From Pontixanthobacter luteolus (lineage in GTDB: Bacteria; Pseudomonadota; Alphaproteobacteria; Sphingomonadales; Sphingomonadaceae), in the NCBI RefSeq assembly GCF_009828095.1, contig NZ_WTYP01000001.1, positions 1,612,001-1,676,000 on the forward strand: a stretch of DNA of 64,000 nt, read 5' to 3'. The position numbers and the translations under genes were made by a program. Shown here piece by piece: positions 26,902 through 35,816 of this stretch. The first letter of the stretch is position 1. Every line of letters begins with the position of its first letter. The notes below the pieces were generated by a model. It had not been told where the DNA came from. It saw only the letters and a list, made by a program, of their open reading frames with translations, and did no database searches.

Positions 26902-26955
26902 GTCTGACCCGCGCCGGGACTTGCCTTCGCGGCAGATGCTGGCACCGTGCGCAGC

Positions 26956-28533
26956 ATGAAGAAATTTATCCTGCCGATTGCCGCTGCGATTTCCTGCGCC
27001 TCTTGTGCCGCTCTGCCTGCGGCTGAGGCGTCGGAAGCGGCAAGCCTGCAAGCCGCGCCGGTGCAGCGACCGACACGGCCAATCGAATCCAATCTGATGC
27101 CTCGCGTCAGCCTCGCGGCGGCTGCGGCAAAATTGCAGACCGAACGCATCGCGGCGCTGGACGATGCCGGGCCTCAGCTGAATGCGGTGATCTCGCTTAA
27201 CCCCGATGCAGCCGCGCAGGCGCAGGCGGCTGAGCGTGCCGGACTTCCCCTGTCCGGGCTGACCGTGCTGATCAAGGACAATATCGAGACCCGGGAATTG
27301 CCGACCACTGCGGGCAGCCTTGCCTTGAAAGACAATCTGACCGGCAGGGATGCGCCGCTGGTGGCGAATTTGCGCGCGGCAGGCGGCGTCGTGCTGGGCA
27401 AGACCAACCTGTCTGAATGGGCCAATATACGGGACGACGATTCCACCAGCGGATGGAGCGCGGTGGGCGGCCTCACCCGCAATCCGCATGATCCGGCGCG
27501 CAACACCTGCGGTTCGTCTTCGGGCAGCGGTGCCGCGGTCGCAGCCGGATTTGCCTGGGCCGCAATCGGCACTGAAACCAACGGTTCGATAAGCTGCCCC
27601 GCCAGCATCAACGGCATCGTTGGCTTCAAACCGAGCGTTGGTCTGGTCAGCCGCAGACACGTCGTGCCGATCAGCAGCACTCAGGATACTGCCGGGCCTA
27701 TGGCCAAAGACGTAATGCGCGCAGCGCGGCTGCTGGGCGCTATCGCGGCAGAGGATGCTGCAGACCCGGTGACGATGATCGTGCCGAACCGACGCGCCGA
27801 CTATACCGAAGGTCTTTCGGAGTACTCGCTTCGCGGCGTCCGAATTGGCGTAATGCGCAAACAGATCGGCAACAATGACGGCGTTCGCGGTGAATTCACG
27901 AAGGCGCTGGCGGATCTGGAGCGGGCCGGGGCGGTGCTGGTCGATATCGATTTCGAACCAAACCAGGAAATGTACAGCGACAGCTTCACTGTGCTGCTGT
28001 TCGAACTGCGTGAGGAAATGGGCAAGTATCTCGGTTCGCTCCCCGGTGAAGACATGCCTCGCAGCCTTGCTGATCTGATCCGGTTCAACGAACAGAACGC
28101 CTCCACTGAAATGCAATATTTTGGTCAGGGCCTGTTCGAGCTTGCCGAAAGCACCACCGACCGCGAGGCGTATGAGAAAGCGCGCGAAAATGCTGTCCGG
28201 ATCGCAGGGCCAGAAACGCTTGATCGGCTGCTTGACGATTATGAGGTCCAATTCCTCGTCGCGCCTACCCGAGGGCCGGCATGGGTCAGCGATCTGGGTA
28301 ATGGCGACACGTATGACGGCAGTATCGGCTTTGGCAGCCCTGCCGCGATTGCCGGTTACCCGCACCTGACCGTGCCGATGGGACAGGTTGATGGCTTGCC
28401 GGTCGGGATCAGTTTCTTCGGCGCAAAATGGTCCGACCACGATGTGTTGAAAGCCGGTGCCGCCTATGAACGCGCCCGGACGTCGCAAATACCCGTGCCC
28501 GATTTTGGAGCATGGATGCCAAGCAAGCGTTAG
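26956..28533 (+). CDS. Secreted amidase-signature (AS) family hydrolase
   Basis: The 525-residue hydrolase has an N-terminal signal peptide (ILPIAAAISCASCAALPAAEA), so it acts in the periplasm. The AS catalytic triad is intact: Lys in TVLIKDNIET near 108, Ser in TCGSSSGSGAAVAAGF near 186, and Ser in TETNGSISCPASINGIVGFKPS near 210. It cleaves amide bonds; the exact substrate is unknown. I start at ATG rather than the GTG three codons upstream. It lies between a TonB receptor and a Na+/H+ antiporter on the same strand, nine bases from the latter. Confidence 0.9.
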   Translation: MKKFILPIAAAISCASCAALPAAEASEAASLQAAPVQRPTRPIESNLMPRVSLAAAAAKLQTERIAALDDAGPQLNAVISLNPDAAAQAQAAERAGLPLSGLTVLIKDNIETRELPTTAGSLALKDNLTGRDAPLVANLRAAGGVVLGKTNLSEWANIRDDDSTSGWSAVGGLTRNPHDPARNTCGSSSGSGAAVAAGFAWAAIGTETNGSISCPASINGIVGFKPSVGLVSRRHVVPISSTQDTAGPMAKDVMRAARLLGAIAAEDAADPVTMIVPNRRADYTEGLSEYSLRGVRIGVMRKQIGNNDGVRGEFTKALADLERAGAVLVDIDFEPNQEMYSDSFTVLLFELREEMGKYLGSLPGEDMPRSLADLIRFNEQNASTEMQYFGQGLFELAESTTDREAYEKARENAVRIAGPETLDRLLDDYEVQFLVAPTRGPAWVSDLGNGDTYDGSIGFGSPAAIAGYPHLTVPMGQVDGLPVGISFFGAKWSDHDVLKAGAAYERARTSQIPVPDFGAWMPSKR

Positions 28534-28542
28534 AAGGTCCTG

Positions 28543-29889
28543 ATGGAACCGCGAATATTCCTGTTTGTCCTGTTCGGACTCGCCCTGACGCTGGCTGTGG
28601 CGCTGGAGAAAAGGCTTGCGCGCAGTCTGCTGCCCATGCCGGTCCTGTATGTCGGGGTCGGCTTTGCGGTGTTTTCCCTCCCGCTGGGTATGCCGCATCT
28701 CAACCCCGTGGCAGACAGCCTCGACGCGCTGACTGTGGAATACGTGACCGAGTTTATCGTCATCGCTTCGCTCGCCGCTGCAGGCATCGCAATCGACAGG
28801 CCGGTGAACTGGCGCAATTGGCGGCAGATATGGCCCCTGCTCCTGTTCGCCATGCCGCTGACCATTATCCTTGTATCGTTGCTTGGCTGGTGGGCGCTTG
28901 GCCTGGCCCCGGCCAGTGCGATTTTGCTCGGCGCGGCACTGGCACCGACTGATCCGGTTCTCGCGCGCAGCGTGCAGGTGGGCCCGCCGGGTGACAATGA
29001 GCGGCATGATCTGCGTTTCAGCCTGACCGCAGAAGCCGGTCTCAATGACGGTCTGGCATTTCCGTTCACTTACCTCGCGATTGCAGCGGTGGGCATGGCG
29101 TCCTTGGGCGGCTGGACGATCGAATGGTTCGCGCTTGATTTCGTGTGGCGCATCGCCGCCGGTATCGGGATGGGTTATCTCGTCGGGCGGGCCGGATCAT
29201 GGTATGTTTTCGAGCGCGAAGTTGATGGGCCGGCCAAGCAGGATGGCGACCAGTCGGAAGTCTATTCGACCAGCGAAGGTCTCATCGTGCTCGGCACGCT
29301 ATTACTTGCCTATGGCTTGGCGGAAATGGTTGAGGGGTACGGCTTTATCGCGGTATTCGTCGGGGCTGTTACCGCCCGCCAGCGCGAGAACGCCAGCCGG
29401 TATCACAAGATCAGCCATCACTTCATCGACCAGATCGAAAAGATCGTGCTGGTCGCGGTGCTGCTGGCATTTGGCGGGATGCTGGCCAGCGGCGTGCTCG
29501 ACGCGCTGACATGGCCGGCCGCACTTACGGGCCTCGCGTTGATCTTCGTGATACGTCCGCTCAGCGGCCTGATGGCGGAATGGTTCACCCCGCTCCCTTG
29601 GAGAGGCAAGGCCGCTGTCGCTTTTCTGGGCATTCGCGGGATGGGTTCGATCTATTACCTCGCCTACGGCCAGAACCACGGGACATTCGAACAGCTCGAT
29701 CTGCTATGGGCCACGGTGTCCTTCACGATCCTCGCCTCGATCCTGATCCACGGCGTCACCGCCGGCAGGATCATAGAATATGTCGAGCGCCGAAAAGGCC
29801 ACATCCACAAGGGAGAGGGGGAGGAAATGCTATCCCTGTCACCTGACAATCGCGAAAACATCCGGGTCGATCCGGACGCCTGCGACTAG
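28543..29889 (+). CDS. Na+/H+ (cation:proton) antiporter, CPA1/NhaP-like
   Basis: The 448-residue protein has about 12 membrane helices. Family motifs include ALAPTDPVLARSVQVG in helix 5 and LTAEAGLNDGLAFPFTYLA, whose acidic pair in the LND region is the ion site, then GIRGMGSIYYLAYG near 365. The C-terminal 40 residues are soluble and charged. It exchanges Na+ or K+ for protons. It begins nine bases after the amidase stop with AGAAGG upstream, and is convergent with the next gene. Confidence 0.9.
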   Translation: MEPRIFLFVLFGLALTLAVALEKRLARSLLPMPVLYVGVGFAVFSLPLGMPHLNPVADSLDALTVEYVTEFIVIASLAAAGIAIDRPVNWRNWRQIWPLLLFAMPLTIILVSLLGWWALGLAPASAILLGAALAPTDPVLARSVQVGPPGDNERHDLRFSLTAEAGLNDGLAFPFTYLAIAAVGMASLGGWTIEWFALDFVWRIAAGIGMGYLVGRAGSWYVFEREVDGPAKQDGDQSEVYSTSEGLIVLGTLLLAYGLAEMVEGYGFIAVFVGAVTARQRENASRYHKISHHFIDQIEKIVLVAVLLAFGGMLASGVLDALTWPAALTGLALIFVIRPLSGLMAEWFTPLPWRGKAAVAFLGIRGMGSIYYLAYGQNHGTFEQLDLLWATVSFTILASILIHGVTAGRIIEYVERRKGHIHKGEGEEMLSLSPDNRENIRVDPDACD

Positions 29890-29899
29890 CATCCGCTGC

Positions 29900-30841
29900 C
29901 TAGGCAGATAACACGGCGGCATCCTGCGCCGCCTGCTTCGCCTTCAGTTCGCACAAAAACCCGTGCAGCACTTCGGTGGCCAGCCCGTGGAGGACCAGCC
30001 TGAAACCGGCTTTCAGGGTGGATTCCGGCACCATCGGATGCGCATTGGTGATCATCGCCAGATGTTTTTCCTCGCCCGTGATGCGGGCGCAATACAGGCC
30101 GATTGTTTCGTCTAGTTGCAGACTATTTGCAGCCCTCCAGAAATCCCGGTCGGTCAGCCAGAACGCATATGCGGGCGTGTACAGTTCGATCGCCGTCTGC
30201 AGGTCGATCTTGTTGAGCCGCCCCTTCGGCATGTCTTCAATTTGCACCGCGTCAGGGTCGATCGCGTTGAAATCCACGCGTTCCACCTTCCCCACCTCGC
30301 CCCCGCGCCTATCCAGTTCATGGTTCAACTGGATCAAAAAGTTGAAGATGTTGAGATCGTGTTTCAGAAACAGATTGTCCCGGACATCGTCAATCGTGGC
30401 CGGTTGCATCGGCTCCAGCGTAGGCCTGAAGCCCGGCGTGGTGTTATCCGCGATAAAGCGCAAAACCTGCGATCCAAGGTGAAAATGCCGCAGGATCAGG
30501 CGGTTCGCATCGGGCGTCAGGAAATGTTTCATCCCCTTCGCGATCATCCAGTGCAGGAACCGCGGGGCATGGGGGAAGCGCGGGAAAACACTCTTAAATA
30601 TCTGCGCCAGGACAATTGTGGTGCGCGCGAGTGGCCGTACGAAGGGCAGCAGGAACTGGCGGCTGGGGCTGCGCTGGTCACGCAGCAGCGCGGCCTTTGC
30701 CTCTGGATCAAATGGCAGCGACCGGTCCATCGCAAGCGCAGCCCACGGATCGGGATCAGCGGGATCGTGGTCGCCAAAGGCATGAAGAATCTTCTCCTCC
30801 CTGGCCTTCTCCACGCGGGGCGCGCCATCCGCATCAGACAT
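29900..30841 (-). CDS. Unrecognised helical protein, third gene of the KAS III operon
   Basis: The 313-residue, mostly helical protein has no signal peptide. I do not recognise the family with certainty; similar proteins are, I believe, catalogued only as a domain of unknown function. Conserved-looking features are ILRHFHLGSQVLRFIADN (about 117-133), HDLNIFNFLIQLNHELD (161-177) and ARITGEEKHLAMITNAHP (252-269). The ExxH step (E257, H260) plus H268 could bind metal. The ATG overlaps the end of the iron-enzyme gene by eight bases, so translation is coupled. It probably acts in the same pathway as the condensing and iron enzymes. Confidence 0.7.
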   Translation of the reverse strand: MSDADGAPRVEKAREEKILHAFGDHDPADPDPWAALAMDRSLPFDPEAKAALLRDQRSPSRQFLLPFVRPLARTTIVLAQIFKSVFPRFPHAPRFLHWMIAKGMKHFLTPDANRLILRHFHLGSQVLRFIADNTTPGFRPTLEPMQPATIDDVRDNLFLKHDLNIFNFLIQLNHELDRRGGEVGKVERVDFNAIDPDAVQIEDMPKGRLNKIDLQTAIELYTPAYAFWLTDRDFWRAANSLQLDETIGLYCARITGEEKHLAMITNAHPMVPESTLKAGFRLVLHGLATEVLHGFLCELKAKQAAQDAAVLSA

Positions 30842-31523
30842 TGTCGATCTCTTCCAATTGCAGCCGGTAAAGCCTCGCGACGACCTTCGCGTGTTTGATG
30901 ATGTCGCTGCCCACGGCATCGCTGGTCACGGCGATTTCCATTGCGCGGTCGAACATCTCCAGGTGATCTTCGTCATTTTCCCCGTGATAGGTGAAGAAAC
31001 TCGTCGCTTCAGGCGGCAAATCCAATTGCTCCGCCATCAGCTTGCTCCACGGACCGGCAATCCGGTTGCCCAACCCTTCGATCACGAACATCGCGCCAAG
31101 CATACCCACGGGGTCGCGCTGAGAGGCGGCGTTGTACATGTACCCCGACAGCGCCTCTGACCCGATGTTCTTTTCGCCGCCCACGATGTCCTCGCGCAGC
31201 CCGCCGGCGGCGACGTAATTATCCTCCAGCATTCGGTAATCCCGGTGCTCTTCTTCCGCATGGTGGATGAACAGCGTGCGCAATTCTTCGTAATCTGTGC
31301 CGAGATTGGATGCAGCACGGCTGATCCACCGGCTGCCCTCAACAACCTGCTGACGAAGATTGCGCAGCAAAGCGAGGTAATCGTCCCGCCGCCACTTCCC
31401 CGCGTGCAGGCGGCTAACCAGCGGTACGGTCATCAATGATGTTTCGAAATCGATCCAGACGCGGGCAAGACCCCGGTGCGTGCGTGCCAGCGCCGTGTCC
31501 GGTTTTCCGGTTTCTGCATTCAT
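30834..31523 (-). CDS. Heme-oxygenase-fold iron-containing redox enzyme (UndA/TenA-like)
   Basis: The 229-residue all-helical protein fits the iron-containing redox enzyme (Haem_oxygenas_2/HDO) family. Candidate iron ligands are E62 in VVEGSRW, E90 and H93 in FIHHAEEEHRDY, E149 in FVIEGLGNR, and H180/H187 in TYHGENDEDHLEMF. The spacing resembles UndA, which makes terminal alkenes from fatty acids, but the family also includes N-oxygenases and C-C lyases. It is sandwiched between a KAS III-type ketosynthase (ATGA overlap) and an unknown helical protein (8-base overlap). Substrate unknown; an acyl or beta-keto product of the ketosynthase is the obvious candidate. Confidence 0.8.
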   Translation of the reverse strand: MNAETGKPDTALARTHRGLARVWIDFETSLMTVPLVSRLHAGKWRRDDYLALLRNLRQQVVEGSRWISRAASNLGTDYEELRTLFIHHAEEEHRDYRMLEDNYVAAGGLREDIVGGEKNIGSEALSGYMYNAASQRDPVGMLGAMFVIEGLGNRIAGPWSKLMAEQLDLPPEATSFFTYHGENDEDHLEMFDRAMEIAVTSDAVGSDIIKHAKVVARLYRLQLEEIDNV

Positions 31524-32677
31524 TTCGCCTCTCCCGCTGTATCAACTTCACCCGGCCCGACCACTGTCAGCCCCGCATATGCCATGACACACTGCCCGCT
31601 TTCCGGCACCGCCAGAAGGATATTCTGACCTTCACGCAGATCACCGCTGCGCATCAGGTCATCCAGTATCAGGAATATGGAAGCGGCACCGACATTGCCT
31701 TTGGTCGCCAGATTGGAGAACCAGCGGTCTTCCGGGATCATGCACCCCGCGCGTGTCGCAAGCCGGATCATCTCTTCGCGCAGGCTGTGCGCGGAATAGT
31801 GGCAACAGAACCAGTCCACCGCATCCGGATCGATCATGCCTTCATCCACCAGCCGCATGAATTCGCCCATCCACACCGGAAGCATCCGGTAAAGCGCGTC
31901 GACATCCTGACGCAGCTGGAACGCGCCCGCGGACGCGGCGGATTGAATGGTCGGATGGTGCGACCAAGGCTGCATGGTCCCGTCATCCCGGCGCACCCCG
32001 CCGCCCGTCATGCAGGGGCCGAAACGGTCTGCGAAACTGCGCAGGCTGATCCAGTCCACTCGCAAGGAGAGGCCGCGCGCGGCGGGCCTGTCTTCGATGA
32101 TCAAAGCGGCTGCCCCATCGCTGAGCGTCCAGCGCAGGAACCCTGCATCGGATGGCAGGGTACCGTCATCATCGAGCGCTGCGGTGCCTTCATAAAAGCC
32201 AGGCCGGAAATACCGGCTCGCAAATTCGCCGCCGCCGACAATCGCAGACTTGTGCTCGCCCGCCTTCAATTGCAGCCATGCGTTTTTTAGCGCCATCATC
32301 GAACTGGCGCAGACCGATTGCTGGCTGGCAATCTCCAGCGGGGGCAGGCCAAGTTCGCCGTGAACCTGACTGGCGAGGCCCGGCACCATCAGGTCGTTCT
32401 GCGTTGTAGAAGTGGAAAGGAAACCGATCGATTTCGCGTCGATCTCCGCCGCCGACAGGGCATCCTGCGCCGCGCGCGCCAGCATGCTGGCGACGGTCCA
32501 CCTGGTCGTGCCATCCTTTTCCAGCGCATAATGCCGGGTGCGGATCTTGTTTTGTCGTAGAGTGAGTTTCCCGAGCCGCTCTGAATTGTCAGACAAGCGG
32601 CCGATATAATCGGCCATTTCGGCGTTCGGGACTGGGTCGCCGGGCAGAAACTGCCCCGTGGCGGTAATATAGGTCAT
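31520..32677 (-). CDS. Beta-ketoacyl-ACP synthase III-type condensing enzyme
   Basis: The 385-residue thiolase-fold enzyme has the KAS III Cys-His-Asn triad: C123 in QQSVCASSMMAL, H293 in CCHYSAHS, N328 in TKGNVGAASI. It lacks the close similarity to housekeeping FabH expected for fatty-acid initiation and is far from any fab gene, so a specialised condensation is more likely. I start at MTYITATGQFLPG; preceding residues are not family-like. Its stop overlaps the iron-enzyme start. It is the first gene of a three-gene overlapping operon, separated from trigger factor by a terminator. Confidence 0.87.
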   Translation of the reverse strand: MTYITATGQFLPGDPVPNAEMADYIGRLSDNSERLGKLTLRQNKIRTRHYALEKDGTTRWTVASMLARAAQDALSAAEIDAKSIGFLSTSTTQNDLMVPGLASQVHGELGLPPLEIASQQSVCASSMMALKNAWLQLKAGEHKSAIVGGGEFASRYFRPGFYEGTAALDDDGTLPSDAGFLRWTLSDGAAALIIEDRPAARGLSLRVDWISLRSFADRFGPCMTGGGVRRDDGTMQPWSHHPTIQSAASAGAFQLRQDVDALYRMLPVWMGEFMRLVDEGMIDPDAVDWFCCHYSAHSLREEMIRLATRAGCMIPEDRWFSNLATKGNVGAASIFLILDDLMRSGDLREGQNILLAVPESGQCVMAYAGLTVVGPGEVDTAGEAK

Positions 32678-32747
32678 CCAGACCAAGATTGCGTCCCGAC
32701 CCGCCTTTGACAAGCATGTTTCGGGGAAAATCGTGCTGAATCAGAGG

Positions 32748-32780
32748 GAAAACCTCCCGGCAAATCAGCGTGCCGGGAGG
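32748..32780 (-). terminator. rho-independent terminator of tig
   Basis: Perfect 10-bp arms CCTCCCGGCA and TGCCGGGAGG (32753-32762 and 32771-32780) with an 8-base loop run into TTTT on the minus strand, ten bases after the tig stop. Confidence 0.88.
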
Positions 32781-32789
32781 GTGTTCGCC

Positions 32790-34364
32790 TTACTTCTTCT
32801 TGGGTGCAGCTTTCTTTGCAGCCGGCTTCTTAGCGTCTGCTTTTTTGGCAGGTGCCTTCTTGGCCGGAGCTTTCTTCGCTGCTGGCTTCTTTTCGTCGTC
32901 CTTGGCGGCTGCCTTCTTCGCCGGGGCCTTCTTGGCCGGAGCTTTCTTGGCAGCTTCCTTCTTGGGCGCGTCTTTCTTGGCGGCAGCCTTTTTCTTGGCC
33001 GGAGCCTTCGTTTTGGCTTTTGTTTCCTCGGCTTCCTCGTCAGCCTCAATCGCGGCTTCGAGTTCTTCCTTGGTCACTTCGCGTTCGGTGACATCGGCCT
33101 TGTCGAACAGGAAGTCGACGACCTTGTCTTCATAAAGCGGTGCGCGAAGCTGCGCTGCAGCCATCGGTTCCTGCTGGACGTACTGGATGAAACGCTCGCG
33201 GTCTTCGTCGCGATATTGCTGCGCCGCCTGCTGGATGAGCATGCTCATTTCCTGCTGGGTGACTTCAACACCGTTCTTCTGGCCAATTTCGCTGAGCAGC
33301 AGGCCGAGACGCACGCGGCGTTCGGCGATGTTGCGGTAATCGTCCTTCTCGTCTTCGATTTCCTTCTGCGCCTGCTCAGGATTTTCGTCCTTGGCAGCTT
33401 CCTGCTGAAGCTGGGCCCAGATCTGTTCGAATTCTGCGTCGACCATCTTTTCCGGAACCGGGAAATCATGGCCGGCAGCAAGCTGGTCGAGAAGCTGACG
33501 CTTCATCTGGGTGCGGGTCAGGCCGTTGGTTTCCTGCTCAAGCTGGCCTTTCAGCAGCTCCTTGAGCTTGTCGAGGCTGTCGAGGCCGAGCGATGTCGCG
33601 AAATCGTCGTCCAGCTTGGTTTCACCTTCGACCTTCACCTGCTTGACGGTGACGGCAAATTGCGCGTCCTTACCGGCGAGGTGCTCGGCAGGGTAATCTT
33701 CAGGGAAGGTCACGGTGATGGTCTTCTCATCGCCGGTCTTCACACCCGAAAGCTGCTCTTCGAAACCAGGAATGAACTGGCCGGATCCGATAACCAGCGG
33801 CGCGTCTTCTGCCTTGCCGCCTTCGAATTCTTCACCGTCGATGCTGCCAACGAAATCGATAATCAGCTGATCGCCGTCCTTCGACTTGCGTGTCTTGGCG
33901 GCATCCTTGTAGCTCTTCTGCTGGTCGGCGATGTTCTTCAGCGCTTCTTCGACCGCTTCGTCCTTCACCGGAACGCTGAGGCGCTCAAGCTTCAGGTTTT
34001 CAATTTCAGGCGTTTCGATCTCAGGCAGTACTTCCAGCTCGATGGTGAGCTTGGCGTCCTTGCCTTCTTCATAACCTTCTTCGAGGTCGATCGCTGGCTG
34101 CATCGCCGGGCGAAGCGCCTTTTCTTTCATCAAGCCGTCAACCGATTCGCGGATCACGTCGTTGACGGTCTGCGCATGCAGCTGTTCGCCATGCATTTTC
34201 TTGACCAGATTCGCCGGAACCTTGCCCGGGCGGAAGCCAGGCATTTTAACCTGCGGCGCGATCTTCTTGACTTCAGCGTCGATACGGCTGGCGATATCTG
34301 CGGCCGGAATGGTCACCTGATAGGCGCGCTTGAGGCCTTCGTTGGTGGTCTCTTTAATCTGCAT
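32790..34364 (-). CDS. tig: Trigger factor with long Lys/Ala/Pro C-terminal tail
   Basis: The 524-residue ribosome-bound chaperone has the N-terminal ribosome-binding domain (with the signature-like [13 protein letters not shown]), a central FKBP-type PPIase domain ([41 protein letters not shown]) and the C-terminal chaperone domain. About 78 extra residues (447-524) form a repetitive tail of KKAPAKKAP-type units, like bacterial histone H1-like proteins. Without the tail the length is normal. The tail is strongly basic and should bind RNA or DNA nonspecifically. It is preceded by the tRNA-Leu gene on the same strand. Confidence 0.96.
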   Translation of the reverse strand: MQIKETTNEGLKRAYQVTIPAADIASRIDAEVKKIAPQVKMPGFRPGKVPANLVKKMHGEQLHAQTVNDVIRESVDGLMKEKALRPAMQPAIDLEEGYEEGKDAKLTIELEVLPEIETPEIENLKLERLSVPVKDEAVEEALKNIADQQKSYKDAAKTRKSKDGDQLIIDFVGSIDGEEFEGGKAEDAPLVIGSGQFIPGFEEQLSGVKTGDEKTITVTFPEDYPAEHLAGKDAQFAVTVKQVKVEGETKLDDDFATSLGLDSLDKLKELLKGQLEQETNGLTRTQMKRQLLDQLAAGHDFPVPEKMVDAEFEQIWAQLQQEAAKDENPEQAQKEIEDEKDDYRNIAERRVRLGLLLSEIGQKNGVEVTQQEMSMLIQQAAQQYRDEDRERFIQYVQQEPMAAAQLRAPLYEDKVVDFLFDKADVTEREVTKEELEAAIEADEEAEETKAKTKAPAKKKAAAKKDAPKKEAAKKAPAKKAPAKKAAAKDDEKKPAAKKAPAKKAPAKKADAKKPAAKKAAPKKK

Positions 34365-34422
34365 GGTGCGCTACTTAAACCTTTTCAAAATCTCATCTTT
34401 TCGAGTGTCGCAGGCGGCGTTC

Positions 34423-34507
34423 TGGTGCGGGCGAAGGGACTCGAACCCCCACATCGTAAGATACTGGTACCTAAAACCAGCGCGTCTACCAATTCCGCCA
34501 CGCCCGC
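34423..34507 (-). tRNA. tRNA-Leu (anticodon TAG)
   Basis: The 85-base minus-strand gene includes an encoded CCA end (34425-34423). The 7-bp acceptor GCGGGCG pairs with CGCCCGC. The anticodon arm is CTGGT-TTTAGGT-ACCAG, giving anticodon TAG, and a long variable arm is typical of Leu tRNAs. The T loop is TTCGAGT. It reads CUA and, with wobble, other CUN codons. Confidence 0.96.
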
Positions 34508-34707
34508 AACCCGAACGAAGCCGCGTGCACACGCCTTTTGGGCGCGAACCTCGCGAGCAAGGGTGCGCCCTTAAAAGGCCCTGCGCAAAAGGGCAAGCAG
34601 ACTGTGCGCCAGAACGCCTTGCCCGATACCATTTGTCAGACTATCGGCGCTGTAATTGAGCTGAGGCGGGCATATTACCGCCGGGGCAGCAGAGCCGAAA
34701 GAGAACG

Positions 34708-35025
34708 ATGAGCGAAGAAAATAATCCAGAAAGCCCGGAAACCGCAGCAAAGTCAGGCGCGGACGTTCCGCCCGATCGCCTGTCAGTAAATCCGCGCAGC
34801 GAGCTGTTCGACGGCGAACTGCTGCAGCGCGGCGTCGGCATCCGGTTCAAGGGCACCGAGCGCACGAACATCGAGGAATATTGCATTTCCGAAGGCTGGG
34901 TGAAGGTTCAGGCAGGCAAGACGCTGGACCGCAAGGGCAACCCGCTCACGCTCAAACTCAAGGGACCTGTTGAAGCCTGGTTCGAAGATCTGGGCGATAA
35001 TCCGCCCGTCGCCAAGGCCGACTAA
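34708..35025 (+). CDS. DUF3297 family protein
   Basis: The 105-residue acidic protein has the DUF3297 core: PPDRLSVNPRSELFDGELLQRGVGIRFKG, then NIEEYCISEGWVKVQAGKTLDRKGNPLTLKLKGPVEAWF. The family is widespread in proteobacteria, small and cytoplasmic, with no established function; older annotations calling members glutathione peroxidase have no visible basis here. It is convergent with the CHAP gene with three bases between the stops. Confidence 0.88.
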   Translation: MSEENNPESPETAAKSGADVPPDRLSVNPRSELFDGELLQRGVGIRFKGTERTNIEEYCISEGWVKVQAGKTLDRKGNPLTLKLKGPVEAWFEDLGDNPPVAKAD

Positions 35026-35028
35026 GAC

Positions 35029-35688
35029 CTAGTTTCCGTATTTCGCGAACAAGGACGCGAATTTCCCGCCCGAATCGGTATTGCCGTCCAGCGCGGTAAA
35101 GGCGCTGGCGAAGTGTGCCGATGGTTTCGGTGAGGTCTTGGCTTGTGCAATCTGGCTCTTCGCGCCCGATGGCCGGGCCTTTTTTCCGTAGATAAACCCG
35201 TTCACAGGCCATGCGGTTTTACCCAGTTGTTGCAGCGGGTGATACCACACGCGCACTTCGCTCCAGTCGTTGCCTGGCGAAACGTCCACCGCCCGGACAT
35301 CGTTTTCGATCTGGCCGCGCCGCCCGTTGATCGGCGACCAGTTCGCATGACGCAGCAGAACCGTGCGGTTGTCGATGATCTTGCTAACCGCTGCGACATG
35401 GCCGAGGCGCATATTACGATGCGGGCGAAACGCCATGACAGCGCCCGGTTTCGGCTCGTTTCCGCGCTGAAAGCGCCCTTCCGCCTGATCCCACCATGTG
35501 TGGGCATCGCCGTAAATCTGGATGCCCGACACTTCCCGCGCATACGGGACGCATTGCAGGTAAGGCGGCAATTCCGCACGCGATCCAGCGCCGTAATCGC
35601 GTTCGAAGCCGACGCTGGCGTCGGCAAAAGCGGTTTGCGGCACAGCAAAACTGGCACCAGCGGCGAGGATGGTTAGCGCTCTCTTCAT
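35029..35688 (-). CDS. Secreted CHAP-domain amidase/peptidase
   Basis: The 219-residue protein has a signal peptide ending in QTAFA and a CHAP domain. The catalytic Cys is in YLQCVPYARE near residue 46 and the His in RLGHVAAVSKI near 96; RHANWSP completes the pattern. Such enzymes cut peptidoglycan cross-links or peptide amides in the periplasm. The C-terminal 60 residues are low complexity. It is divergent from der. Confidence 0.88.
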   Translation of the reverse strand: MKRALTILAAGASFAVPQTAFADASVGFERDYGAGSRAELPPYLQCVPYAREVSGIQIYGDAHTWWDQAEGRFQRGNEPKPGAVMAFRPHRNMRLGHVAAVSKIIDNRTVLLRHANWSPINGRRGQIENDVRAVDVSPGNDWSEVRVWYHPLQQLGKTAWPVNGFIYGKKARPSGAKSQIAQAKTSPKPSAHFASAFTALDGNTDSGGKFASLFAKYGN

Positions 35689-35816
35689 GACGCTGCTTGT
35701 GGTGGATTTGGGTTAGTATCGCCCTGCCCGCTGTGGTTAACGGATATTCACCATAACAGGCAGCTTTCATCGCAATGCTTGCCAATTGCACGATTAAGCG
35801 CCACCTGCGCCTCATC

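Noticed and set aside
26554-29007. Open frame of 817 residues on the minus strand
   Set aside because: It is antisense to the receptor, amidase and antiporter genes, all with clear motifs. It has no recognisable domain and Arg/His-rich composition.
32733-34574. Open frame of 613 residues on the plus strand with Leu/Phe-rich repeats
   Set aside because: It is the mirror of trigger factor; the repetitive Phe/Leu/Gly part is the reverse reading of the Lys/Ala tail. It also runs through the tRNA-Leu gene.
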